Positions 1 to 7,177 are shown, counted from the first letter of the stretch. The stretch is DNA of 11,070 nucleotides from Spirochaetes bacterium GWF1_49_6 (GCA_001829395.1 MIBD01000009.1:16679-27748), one strand, 5' to 3'. Notes: generated from the sequence alone by a model not told the origin. Made by a program: numbers and translations.

Positions 1-216
1 GGCGGAAGGGTGCTTGTGATGATTTCACGGAGTAATAACGACATAATGGAAGACGAGGTCGCCGCGCTGGTCGAGCGCACCAAGCTTCAGCACGGTATCC
101 GTTCTATCTATATCACTACCGGGAAATTCGCCCCTATGGCTATGAGATACTCCGAGAACCGGCCGGTAGACCTGTTCGACAGGCAGAAGCTGTCCGGCAT
201 CATGAAGAATTTATAA
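1..216 (+). CDS. 3' end of an Mrr-type restriction-endonuclease-fold protein (partial)
   Basis: The reading frame is open from the first base and ends with TAA at 214-216, so this is the C-terminal part of a gene that begins outside the window; the internal GTG at 10 has no convincing ribosome binding site. The visible residues include SIYITTGKFAPMAMRYS followed by VDLFDRQKLSGIM. This matches the end of the Mrr_cat family (PF04471), where a strand of the type 'ITTGxF...A' is followed by a helix and a final 'I-L-hydrophilic-L' strand/helix. The catalytic residues of that fold (Asp and the Q-x-K pair) would lie upstream and cannot be checked. The role could be DNA cleavage of modified or foreign DNA, or a housekeeping nuclease-fold protein. 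A small membrane protein gene follows after 10 bases and is probably cotranscribed. The family call rests on the C-terminal pattern only. Confidence 0.6.
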   Translation, partial: GGRVLVMISRSNNDIMEDEVAALVERTKLQHGIRSIYITTGKFAPMAMRYSENRPVDLFDRQKLSGIMKNL

Positions 217-226
217 CGGGGTAGGT

Positions 227-427
227 ATGAAGCGTTCTGTAAGAGTGGTTTCCATCGCGTTCCTGATTATCATGCTGTGCTTCGGGCTGTACCAGACCCT
301 GATAGGAAACCCGTTCTATGACGAGTTTCCGCCGCTCGCTGTAATGGCGATATTCTTCCTGATGGCGATTATTGCGGTGATCGCGGCGTACCGTGAGAAG
401 AAGAAATCCAAGCCTAAAGAAAAGTAA
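227..427 (+). CDS. Small two-helix membrane protein of unknown function
   Basis: A 66-residue protein with two hydrophobic segments, about residues 7-25 and 38-54, joined by a short polar turn (GNPFYDEFPP). It ends in a strongly basic tail (REKKKSKPKEK), which by the positive-inside rule places both termini in the cytoplasm. ATG at 227 is preceded by a G-rich stretch (GGGGTAGG) that can serve as a ribosome binding site, and the gene follows the nuclease-like gene by 10 bases, so the two are likely one transcript. I recognise no family. It converges on the GGDEF gene with only 24 bases between the two stop codons, and I see no clear terminator hairpin there. Confidence 0.6.
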   Translation: MKRSVRVVSIAFLIIMLCFGLYQTLIGNPFYDEFPPLAVMAIFFLMAIIAVIAAYREKKKSKPKEK

Positions 428-451
428 CGGGTCAATCGGAATCAACGTCGT

Positions 452-1309
452 CTATATCTCGAAATCCTTCTTAGAATAAGCCACAATCCTTCCCTTGCCG
501 AGAAACTTAGCGTGATACAGCGCTTTACCGGCGCATTCCAGCAGAACCACTGGGTCGTCATGGTCGCTCGGATAGGTCGCGTAACCGATACTCACGCGGA
601 CATCGATCGTCCGGTCGCTGTACTCGACGCTTCCGTCCTCGATCAGCTCCTTGATTCTCTCGCAGAACGATAACGCCCCAACACCGGCGGTCTCCGGGAG
701 GATCAATACGAATTCGTCCCCGCCGTAACGCGCGGCAATATCCTCGATACGCATATGATGCTCGATCACTTTCGACACATAATTCAGTATCTCGTTGCCC
801 GCGAGGTAGCCGTATTGGGTATTGACTTCCTCGAAATTATCGATATCGAGGATGACGATCGAGAAGGATTTATGATAGCGAAGGGAACGCTTGGTTTCCT
901 TCCAGAGAAACTCCCGCAGGAAGCGGTGATTATAGAGTCCTGTCAGGTCGTCGATCATAATATTATATTTCGCGCTCTCGTAGACATAGAACTCGACGAT
1001 GGACGGCGCCTTGATAAGTGTGGTCTCGGTCAGGAAATAATCGAGGAGCGCGGTACGGAACGCCACCGAACGCTCCAGCCGGTTCTCCATATCGTCCTTA
1101 TGACGCGATATGGCGTTCCAATGCCGGACGGCCTCTTGTTCCTCGAGGTCGAGATGGGCGAGAATCTGGAAAATACGTTTACAGATTTCGCCCTCGTTTT
1201 TATACTCATTGGATAGTTTGCGGATCATATCGACCAGATCGTCGCGGCGTTCCAGATCCGCATCCAATAGTTCTATGATCTTTCCGTTCAGGTTATCACC
1301 CGTCTGCAT
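452..1309 (-). CDS. Diguanylate cyclase with C-terminal GGDEF domain and helical N-terminus
   Basis: The protein has 285 residues from the chosen ATG at 1309. The C-terminal half is a GGDEF domain that would make cyclic di-GMP from two GTP: DDLTGLYN opens it at about 120-127, the GGDEF motif lies at 196-200 (RYGGDEF), SIGYATYP at 240-247, and the closing ALYHAKFLGKGR helix follows. An allosteric I-site RxxD (RIED, 187-190) sits exactly five residues before GGDEF, so product inhibition is expected. Compared with PleD, the metal-binding Asp (D155) and guanine-contacting Asn (N163) are kept, but the position of PleD D344 is Asn (N172) and that of K332 is Glu (E160). Residues 1-110 are charged and helical, with no signal peptide, membrane segment or recognisable sensor domain. 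The gene lies 64 bases downstream of malG on the same strand and may be read through from it. The TTG at 1321 gives a longer frame but overlaps the ribosome binding site. Confidence 0.9.
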   Translation of the reverse strand: MQTGDNLNGKIIELLDADLERRDDLVDMIRKLSNEYKNEGEICKRIFQILAHLDLEEQEAVRHWNAISRHKDDMENRLERSVAFRTALLDYFLTETTLIKAPSIVEFYVYESAKYNIMIDDLTGLYNHRFLREFLWKETKRSLRYHKSFSIVILDIDNFEEVNTQYGYLAGNEILNYVSKVIEHHMRIEDIAARYGGDEFVLILPETAGVGALSFCERIKELIEDGSVEYSDRTIDVRVSIGYATYPSDHDDPVVLLECAGKALYHAKFLGKGRIVAYSKKDFEI

Positions 1310-1314
1310 AACAG

Positions 1315-1319
1315 CTCCC
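1315..1319 (-). promoter_or_regulatory. Ribosome binding site that decides the GGDEF gene start
   Basis: On the minus strand GGGAG is placed five bases before ATG (1307-1309). A start at the upstream TTG (1319-1321) would put the Shine-Dalgarno sequence inside the coding region and has no such sequence of its own, so the ATG is preferred. Confidence 0.6.
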
Positions 1320-1373
1320 AAAAATGTAAATTCGATAGACGGATTCTAAATAGTACCCTTTTCTAACTTAAAA

Positions 1374-2513
1374 TTATCCCTTGACAGCTCCCAAAGTCGC
1401 GCCTTCCACCAACTCCTTTTTCATCGAGAGGAAGAGGATGACGACGGGGACGGACGCGACAACCGCGGCGGTCGCGAAACCGGCCATATTGTTGTTATCC
1501 AGCAGGGTGCGCAAGCCGACCGGCAATGTGTACTTATCCGCCAGAGTCAGGAACAGGTTTGCGATAGCATACTCGTTCCATGCCTGTACGAACGAGAACA
1601 GAAACGCCGTAAAAATAGCGGGGCGCGTCAGCGGGAACAGGATCAGGAACAATAGCTGGAACAAGCTCGCGCCGTCGATAGCGGCCGCTTCCTCGAGGTC
1701 TACCGGCACAGTGTCGAAATACCCCTTGAGCATCCATATCGCGAACGGCAGAGCGGTCGCCGAATAGATAATAATCAGGCCGAATATCGAGTTCGTCAGC
1801 TTCAATCCGGGGATGACATCCGGGAATACGCTGGTCGCCAGAATATAGAACGGTACGAGCATCATGGCGAGCGGGAAGAGCTGGGTCGTGAGCACCCAGA
1901 TCAACCCCACTTTACGCCCGGGGAATCTCCATCGCGAGAAGGAATATCCCGCGAAGAAGCCCAGAAATACGCTGATCATCCCGGTCAATAGCGATATAAT
2001 TACGCTATTCGCGAGCCAGTTACGGAACCCGCGGTCACGGAAAATATCCTTATAGTTGTCGAACGTTAAAATATTCATGAAGTTCAGGATAGACGCGTTA
2101 TTGACCTTGATGCTCTCGCGGACGATATTCTTGTTCGCGTCGAGCTTAAAATACATCACCCACTGTTTCTTCTCGGTCTGTTCGAGCGCGGGGTCGGCGG
2201 GAGCCGCCTCGTACATCAACTCCTCCTGATAGGTCTGGGAATTCGGCTGGAGACGCACGATGATGAAATGATCCGCGAGCTCGGGCGCGTCGAACTTGAA
2301 CGTGATATTCGAGCTCATTCCCTCAAGTTTATAGACGGTGTTCAGGGTGTTTCCCTCAACGTTATAATTAAAGCTCTCCGGCTTGAAGATACGTTCGAAC
2401 ATGAACGGTATCTGGGTGCTTTTTACCGCAGACGCCAGCACCATCCAGATGATAGGCATCAGGATGATGAGCGCGAGAATTACCAGAAATATATGGAAGT
2501 AGAATTTTTTCAT
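1374..2513 (-). CDS. malG: MalG-like sugar ABC transporter permease with enlarged periplasmic loop
   Basis: Inner-membrane permease of a CUT1 (maltose/oligosaccharide) ABC importer, 379 residues against about 280-300 for usual MalG proteins. TM1 is at about 8-28. The core starts near the conserved 'NILTFDNYKDIF' (147-158) and has further helices around 168-190, 203-227, 240-262, 285-310 and 346-364. The EAA loop that docks the ATPase is EEAAAIDGAS... to P294 (274-295). AWNEY (311-315) and the C-terminus LVEGATLGAVKG closely match MalG, which favours the maltose-type subfamily. The extra length is one insertion of about 100 residues (45-146) between TM1 and the core. It is predicted to be periplasmic, polar and rich in beta-like alternation. 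ATG at 2513 has AAGGAGAGG upstream, and the gene follows malF by 12 bases, so they are cotranscribed. The substrate is not fixed by the sequence. Confidence 0.92.
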   Translation of the reverse strand: MKKFYFHIFLVILALIILMPIIWMVLASAVKSTQIPFMFERIFKPESFNYNVEGNTLNTVYKLEGMSSNITFKFDAPELADHFIIVRLQPNSQTYQEELMYEAAPADPALEQTEKKQWVMYFKLDANKNIVRESIKVNNASILNFMNILTFDNYKDIFRDRGFRNWLANSVIISLLTGMISVFLGFFAGYSFSRWRFPGRKVGLIWVLTTQLFPLAMMLVPFYILATSVFPDVIPGLKLTNSIFGLIIIYSATALPFAIWMLKGYFDTVPVDLEEAAAIDGASLFQLLFLILFPLTRPAIFTAFLFSFVQAWNEYAIANLFLTLADKYTLPVGLRTLLDNNNMAGFATAAVVASVPVVILFLSMKKELVEGATLGAVKG

Positions 2514-2525
2514 ATTTTCCTCTCC

Positions 2526-5351
2526 TTAGAAGGATTTTTCAGTAATCTTAGAAGCCTTGGCGAATATAAAGATATAGACCAAGAGGATGATGAATATGAG
2601 TGTCGAGTACGCCGAAGCAAACCCGTACGTCCACCCCTGCTGAGCCGCGACCTGCGGGTACAGGATGTAGTCGTAGATGCGGGTGACCAATATATCGTAA
2701 CGGTTATCCCCTCGCGTTACCAGGTACACCAGGTTGAAGTTATTGAACGTCCAGATGGATGTGAGGAGCACCGAAGGCAGCACGGTGGAGCGAATCATCG
2801 GGATAGTGATATGAATCATCTGCTGGAACCATGACGCGCCGTCTATCATCGCCGCCTCGTAGATACCCGGGTCGATGGTCTGGAGCGTGCTGAGAGTGAC
2901 CAGCATGATGAATGGGAAGGCATACCACGCGCTGATGAACGACACTATAAAGAAGCCCGTCAGCGGATCGTTGAACCAAATAGTTTCGACAGCCGTCCCG
3001 CTGATGACCGAAAGTACCTGATTGAGGATACCGTTCGACTGGAAGAAGTAGTTCCATAACAAGCCGCTGATATAGGTCGGGATGATCCACGGCAGGATAA
3101 ATATGACCTGATAGGCGCTCTTTAACTTTAACCCCTTCTCGTTGAGCACGATAGCGATAACGACACCTAGTATGACCTCGATAACGACCGCCAGAAGGGT
3201 GTAGAATATCGTAAAGAACAGGGTGTAGTAGAAGTTCAGCGGGTCGCTAAGCTGGAATACCCCGAGGATTCTGCCGAAGTTCTCAAACCCAACTAAATAC
3301 CGTGCGAGGTTCAAATCCTCCAGCAGGTTTGGCAGGGCGGTAAAGCCCAGTATGATGGTAAAGATAAGCGGGAAGAATACCAGTATAAACATGCTGAGGA
3401 TACCCGGAAGTACGAAAATATACCCGGTTGTGTAGTTGTACCCCGTATTGAGGAACCGTTCCACACCGTTGTTTTTCGTGAATTTCAGGAGCGCCAGAGC
3501 GCCGAGAACAAGTCCGATAAACCAGCCCATAAATACGGTGATGGCGTTATTCTGTATTTTCTGATCGTGAGATTCTTTTGTTTCGAGGATTTTACCCTTC
3601 TGGAAAACATAACCCTCGGTCAGGTCGTTATAACGGTCATGGTTATATAAATCGACCATCGCGTTTATGTCGGCTTCGGTAAACTTATACTTGAAGTTAT
3701 CCTCGAACGCCTTCTGGGCGATTCCCAGATTGTTGTTCGCATAGGTGGCGGTATCGCGGCTGGCGATTTCATAGTCGGCGGCGGTGAAGTTTACCGCTAG
3801 GAAGAGGGATACGACCGCGAAAACCCCGAAGCTGACAAAGAGCAGAACCCTTTGCAGAACGGGCTTTTCCACCTTTTTACCGATAAAGAATATTCCCACA
3901 CAGAGCACGATTAAAAGCATCAGGAAGAATATCAGTTTAGCAAACAGCGAGAAGGAGTAGGTGAACTCTTTTTTGACCATCGCCATATCGTACTTCGCTT
4001 CTTTGGAGCGGTAACTGATGGCCTTAATCAGAGTTTTTATGGAAGATGTTTCACCCTTCTGGATCAGGACATTATCGTTCTCCAGTGAACGCTGCGCAAG
4101 CTGATGCGCGTTGGGCAGGGTGATATAAGTTTTAAGTTTCAGCCCTTTCTGAAGGTAGTAGTTTTGCAGATCGATACCGGTATAGAGAAGGACTTCCGAT
4201 AACGAGCGGTCGGCTTTTCCTATCTCGATGATGATCTGATCCATCGTCAGGGTATACAGGAACATATTGGCGTTCTTATTAATGTAGTCAGAGAGGTCGG
4301 TCTTTAGCAGACTTAATGCCTGGTTCAAGTATTGAGAGAATATTTTCGGATCGGCTAAATTCGCGGATATGTCCGAGATTTTTACCTGTGCCGAAAATGC
4401 CGTCGTATTCATGTTAATATGTTTTTCAATCGCGCCCGCGATCTTCGCTAAGGAATCCTGTATTTCAGGTTTCTCTTTTGAAAGGTTGACCGCTATATAT
4501 TGATTGATCTTGGTGGCGAGGAACGTGAGGGTCTGCTCGATCTCGGCACGCAGGGATATCTGCGAGGCGTTATCCTTTAAGAACGAGGTGATCTTTTGCT
4601 TTAACTGGGCGAAAAGTTCTTTGGACTGTTCGACCGACAACGCTTCATCGGAGTTGAGCGGGGGCAGTTGCGAAATAAAGTCGTTCTGCATTTCTTTGGA
4701 GACCATTGCGCCGATGTTATCGAAAACTTTCCCGATGGCTTCATCTTTCGTGATTTTATAGATCATTTTCGAAATAGCGAATTCCATTTCGTTGGCGATC
4801 ATACTGAAGCTGTTTTTAAGCGCTCCGAGGTACATGGTTTCGTCCGACGGGTCGAGAACCTGCGCGGCATTCGCGAGCTCTTCGATAAACCTCGGCGCAT
4901 TCTTATCGATATATTCGCCGGTCTGATCGGCGATTTTTTCGATATACCCTTTCAGTACGATATAATTAGAGGCGAGCGCCTGAAGGTTCGATGCGGAGAT
5001 CGTACCCGTCAAACCCTTATCGATATAAGAGTTAAGAGGCGCGATCATCCTGACGATTTCAGAGGCCACTTTTTTATTGTACTCCGACGCCTGAATTGTT
5101 TCAGGGTTGGGATTCGCAAAATTAGTGGCGATCAGTTCGTCCTTGATTTTCAGGACGGAAAAACCGATCGTATCGCACACGGATTTACCCTGTTTCAGGT
5201 TCACATCGTAATAAACATTCGATGAACGATAGTTATAGAACCCGATCAGGAAGATCAGGAATATAACCGTCGAAAACAGGATAGCCAAAAACGGATTCTT
5301 CCACGCACTCCCCTTTTCAAAACGGAATTTCCGAAGAAAGAAACGCTGCAT
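2526..5351 (-). CDS. malF: Giant MalF-like sugar ABC transporter permease with large N-terminal periplasmic domain
   Basis: 941 residues, against roughly 290-320 for common CUT1 MalF-type permeases and 514 for E. coli MalF. The C-terminal 300 residues (about 640-941) are an ordinary permease: helices near 642-670, 709-735, 747-770, 798-820, 856-876 and 913-932, with the ATPase-docking EAA loop YEAAMIDGAS... to P851 (831-853). N-terminal to this are a basic cytoplasmic start and TM1 (20-39), a polar, mostly helical periplasmic region of about 425 residues (40-465), TM2 (466-490), a short basic cytoplasmic loop (GKKVEKPVLQR), TM3 (501-522), a second periplasmic loop of about 80 residues (523-602), and TM4 (603-623). 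Charges obey the positive-inside rule, so the extra mass faces the periplasm. ATG at 5351 has AAGGAGG seven bases upstream; malG follows after 12 bases. The function of the extension is unknown. By analogy with the P2 loop of E. coli MalF it may contact the binding protein. Confidence 0.9.
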   Translation of the reverse strand: MQRFFLRKFRFEKGSAWKNPFLAILFSTVIFLIFLIGFYNYRSSNVYYDVNLKQGKSVCDTIGFSVLKIKDELIATNFANPNPETIQASEYNKKVASEIVRMIAPLNSYIDKGLTGTISASNLQALASNYIVLKGYIEKIADQTGEYIDKNAPRFIEELANAAQVLDPSDETMYLGALKNSFSMIANEMEFAISKMIYKITKDEAIGKVFDNIGAMVSKEMQNDFISQLPPLNSDEALSVEQSKELFAQLKQKITSFLKDNASQISLRAEIEQTLTFLATKINQYIAVNLSKEKPEIQDSLAKIAGAIEKHINMNTTAFSAQVKISDISANLADPKIFSQYLNQALSLLKTDLSDYINKNANMFLYTLTMDQIIIEIGKADRSLSEVLLYTGIDLQNYYLQKGLKLKTYITLPNAHQLAQRSLENDNVLIQKGETSSIKTLIKAISYRSKEAKYDMAMVKKEFTYSFSLFAKLIFFLMLLIVLCVGIFFIGKKVEKPVLQRVLLFVSFGVFAVVSLFLAVNFTAADYEIASRDTATYANNNLGIAQKAFEDNFKYKFTEADINAMVDLYNHDRYNDLTEGYVFQKGKILETKESHDQKIQNNAITVFMGWFIGLVLGALALLKFTKNNGVERFLNTGYNYTTGYIFVLPGILSMFILVFFPLIFTIILGFTALPNLLEDLNLARYLVGFENFGRILGVFQLSDPLNFYYTLFFTIFYTLLAVVIEVILGVVIAIVLNEKGLKLKSAYQVIFILPWIIPTYISGLLWNYFFQSNGILNQVLSVISGTAVETIWFNDPLTGFFIVSFISAWYAFPFIMLVTLSTLQTIDPGIYEAAMIDGASWFQQMIHITIPMIRSTVLPSVLLTSIWTFNNFNLVYLVTRGDNRYDILVTRIYDYILYPQVAAQQGWTYGFASAYSTLIFIILLVYIFIFAKASKITEKSF

Positions 5352-5562
5352 ACCGCCTCCTTGTCCTCTTTTCCCTTTGTGTAATCATTGGAAGAAAAGA
5401 GAACTTGCAAGAAAATATTATTTTCCACAATTGAATCATATTGTATATTGAAATCAAAAAAAATTGAACTTTTTTTTTGAATTAATTTAAATATATAAGG
5501 TATTATAGGAAAAAGACTGCTTGCAGCCTCTTCAGGAATGCGTAATAAAAAAAAGAGGCTGT
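5352..5562. other. AT-rich leader region upstream of malF
   Basis: No gene is supported here. The stretch from about 5400 to 5520 is extremely AT-rich, with long A and T runs, and contrasts with the coding DNA around it. It probably holds the malF promoter and 5' leader. A 9-bp inverted repeat, CAGCCTCTT (5524-5532) and AAGAGGCTG (5553-5561), encloses a 20-base loop containing an eight-A run. The T run on the minus strand falls inside the loop instead of after the stem, so I do not call this a terminator. A TATAAT box reads on the minus strand at 5502-5507 but lacks a good -35 box at the right distance. Confidence 0.5.
5440..5468 (-). promoter_or_regulatory. Weak candidate promoter for malF-malG
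   Basis: On the minus strand TTCAAT (5463-5468) and TACAAT (5440-5445) are separated by 17 bases, about 90 bases before the malF start. Both boxes deviate from consensus and the region is so AT-rich that chance matches are expected. The TATAAT at 5502-5507 is an alternative. Confidence 0.2.
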
Positions 5563-5752
5563 AATGGGGCGTGTTGACGAACACGGAAATTCAACTATTT
5601 TCCGTCACTGCGAACCCCGCGCTGCAATATATTTTCGATGCGCGGGGTGAAGCAGTCTATATATAATTATACGCATTAATAGAATAGATTGCTTCGCAAA
5701 TCCTGACGGATTAGCTCGCAATGACATTATGAGTTCGTCATCACACCCAATG
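5563..5752. repeat. Nested inverted-repeat (MITE-like) intergenic element
   Basis: The left arm (5563-5613) contains TGTTGACGAAC (5572-5582) and GTCACTGCGA (5604-5613). The right arm, read on the minus strand, contains TGATGACGAAC (5733-5743) and GTCATTGCGA (5716-5725). The two arms are therefore imperfect inverted copies, although the left has about a dozen extra bases between its two motifs. Inside are two hairpins. One is ACCCCGCGC/GCGCGGGGT (5614-5622 with 5640-5648), flanked by ACTGC/GCAGT (5607-5611 with 5652-5656). The other is AATCC/GGATT (5699-5703 with 5708-5712), flanked by ATTGC/GCAAT (5688-5692 with 5718-5722). Each has the form GTCAyTGCGA...GAAGCArTCTAT, in opposite orientation. 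No open reading frame for a transposase is present. From memory, a GTCATTGCGA...GAAGCAATCT pattern recurs in intergenic DNA of many bacteria, so this is probably a non-autonomous mobile repeat or a pair of them head to head. Confidence 0.6.
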
Positions 5753-5762
5753 GCGGGAGTGT

Positions 5763-5795
5763 CAAAAGAAAGAGGCCGCCCTCAGGGCGGCCTCT
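5763..5795 (-). terminator. Rho-independent terminator of malE
   Basis: A perfect 11-bp stem, AGAGGCCGCCC/GGGCGGCCTCT (5771-5781 with 5785-5795), closes a three-base loop. On the minus strand it is followed by TTTCTTTTGA. It starts 19 bases after the malE stop codon. There is no T run on the plus-strand side, so it acts for malE and should limit read-through from malE into malF. Confidence 0.85.
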
Positions 5796-5813
5796 TATAT
5801 AGAAAATAGTATC

Positions 5814-7118
5814 TTACTTGATTGTGAGCGGTACGGTAAATTTGGTATAATCGAAACCGAGTTTCGCATAGTTGATCTTGCGCTCTTTTTCGATCAGTTT
5901 CATCAGGCGGATCTGCTGATCCTTCCAAGTCTGCGCGGAATTCGCGCCGTTAAGGACACTCGACAGACCGCTGGAAGCGGGATCCCATGTCAGCGCCATT
6001 TCCGGATTATTAGGCATGGATATCGCATTACCGGCAGCGGCCATGAATACCTTGGAAATAGGATCGTTTTTAACTTCGGGATACTGGTATGCTCCCTTGT
6101 TCGCGGGGGTCTGTTTTCCGATTTTACCGAAGTAACGGCCCATCGCGGCGCTGGTGAAGTACTTGATTACTTCCGCCGACGCAGCCTGGTCTTTCGTACA
6201 TGACGCCATAAAGTAACCTTCGACAGTCAGGAAGGGAACCGCCTGTACGCCGATTTCATCGACTATAGGAAGCTCGGCCACACCGTAATCGATATTGGCG
6301 GCGATTTCACCGCGGAACCATTGCCCGGAGATGGCGAACAGGGTCTTGTTGTTATTGAACGAATAGGTGATTTCCGCTTCAGCCGCGCCGTGGAAATTAC
6401 CGTTCTTCAGGTTCTTGTAAACGAAATCCCCGGCGGAGATCATGGGTTGGGAATAGAGAAGGGGTAAAAAGATAGGGACACCCTTTTTCGTGGTGCCGAT
6501 CTTTTTAAAGATGGCTCCGCCCCATGCCTGAACCCACATGGTATGATAATAAAAGTTTCCGCAATCATAAGAGAAGCCCCATTTTTTATCGCCGGGATTG
6601 GTAAACTTCCCGGAGATAGCCATTAATTCGCTGAGTTTCTTCGGGGGGTTGGCGATAAAACGCTTATTATAGAACAGGGAGATATTCTTGAACGAACCCG
6701 GCAATGCCCATAACGCGCCGTCGTACATATAATCGGCAAATGCGTTTATCGTGTTCTTAAAATATTGCTTGGTAACATCGGCAGAAATAAAGTTTTCAAG
6801 AGGCAGAATAAGCTGCCGTTCCGCCCAGTCTCCTGTAAAATCCTGTCCGAATACGAACACATCCGGTCCCTCTTCCTGGCTCTGTCCCTTATTGACCGCG
6901 GGAATAACCGTCTGGAGCTTGTTATTGATCGCGTCGAACGGTACGGGAAGCAGTTTTACCTCGATATCGCTATGCGAAAGGTTGAACATTTCGGTAACTT
7001 TGTTAATAGCATCCGCTTCCGCTCCGCGATAAGCGTGCCATAAATTGATTACCACCTTGGAAAAGCCAAGGTTTACACCCATCATTAATACAGAGATGAC
7101 CAATAAAAACTTTTTCAT
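5814..7118 (-). CDS. malE: MalE-like periplasmic sugar-binding protein of an ABC importer
   Basis: A 434-residue extracytoplasmic solute-binding protein (SBP_bac_1 fold) that would capture an oligosaccharide and deliver it to the MalF-MalG permease. A Sec signal peptide covers residues 1-20, with cleavage likely after GFS; there is no lipobox cysteine, so the protein is soluble in the periplasm. Segments recognisable from E. coli MalE run in order: INLWHAYRG (24-32), GPDVFVFGQDFTGDWAE (84-100), LPGSFKNISLFYNK (139-152), NPPKKLSEL (157-165), AISGQWF (262-268), YGVAELP (278-284), and MPNNPEMALTWDP (368-380). By eye, the sugar-stacking W230 and W340 of E. coli MalE correspond to W267 and W378 and D65 to D93, but W62 is F90 and E111 is K144. 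The ligand may therefore be a related but different glycan. ATG is preceded by AGGAGG, and a strong terminator follows the gene. Confidence 0.93.
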   Translation of the reverse strand: MKKFLLVISVLMMGVNLGFSKVVINLWHAYRGAEADAINKVTEMFNLSHSDIEVKLLPVPFDAINNKLQTVIPAVNKGQSQEEGPDVFVFGQDFTGDWAERQLILPLENFISADVTKQYFKNTINAFADYMYDGALWALPGSFKNISLFYNKRFIANPPKKLSELMAISGKFTNPGDKKWGFSYDCGNFYYHTMWVQAWGGAIFKKIGTTKKGVPIFLPLLYSQPMISAGDFVYKNLKNGNFHGAAEAEITYSFNNNKTLFAISGQWFRGEIAANIDYGVAELPIVDEIGVQAVPFLTVEGYFMASCTKDQAASAEVIKYFTSAAMGRYFGKIGKQTPANKGAYQYPEVKNDPISKVFMAAAGNAISMPNNPEMALTWDPASSGLSSVLNGANSAQTWKDQQIRLMKLIEKERKINYAKLGFDYTKFTVPLTIK

Positions 7119-7149
7119 TGAATCCTCCTAACTTTTAGCACTCCTATAT

Positions 7150-7177
7150 ATTTTAATACAAAAACAAAATATTTCAA
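7150..7177 (-). promoter_or_regulatory. Candidate promoter of malE
   Basis: Reading the minus strand, TTGAAA (7172-7177) is followed after 16 bases by TAAAAT (7150-7155), about 32 bases before the malE start and just upstream of its AGGAGG. The position is right for a sigma-70 type promoter with a short leader; the AT-rich background makes chance matches possible. Confidence 0.45.

Noticed and set aside
755..1216. A 153-codon plus-strand frame opposite the GGDEF gene
   Set aside because: It is antisense to the conserved GGDEF catalytic region; the apparent protein reflects codon structure of the real gene.
5524..5561. A hairpin with a long A/T run, considered as a terminator
   Set aside because: The T run on the minus strand lies in the loop, not after the stem, and no gene ends just upstream. 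It is left as an unexplained inverted repeat.
5255..5584. A 109-codon minus-strand frame overlapping the malF start and running into the inverted-repeat element
   Set aside because: It starts at a GTG without a ribosome binding site, covers homopolymer-rich non-coding DNA, overlaps the well-supported malF start with its AAGGAGG, and its product resembles no protein.
5563..5752. The repeated hairpins considered as a CRISPR array or a structured RNA gene
   Set aside because: There are only two units, in inverted orientation, with no regular spacers, and the arms match each other as terminal inverted repeats.
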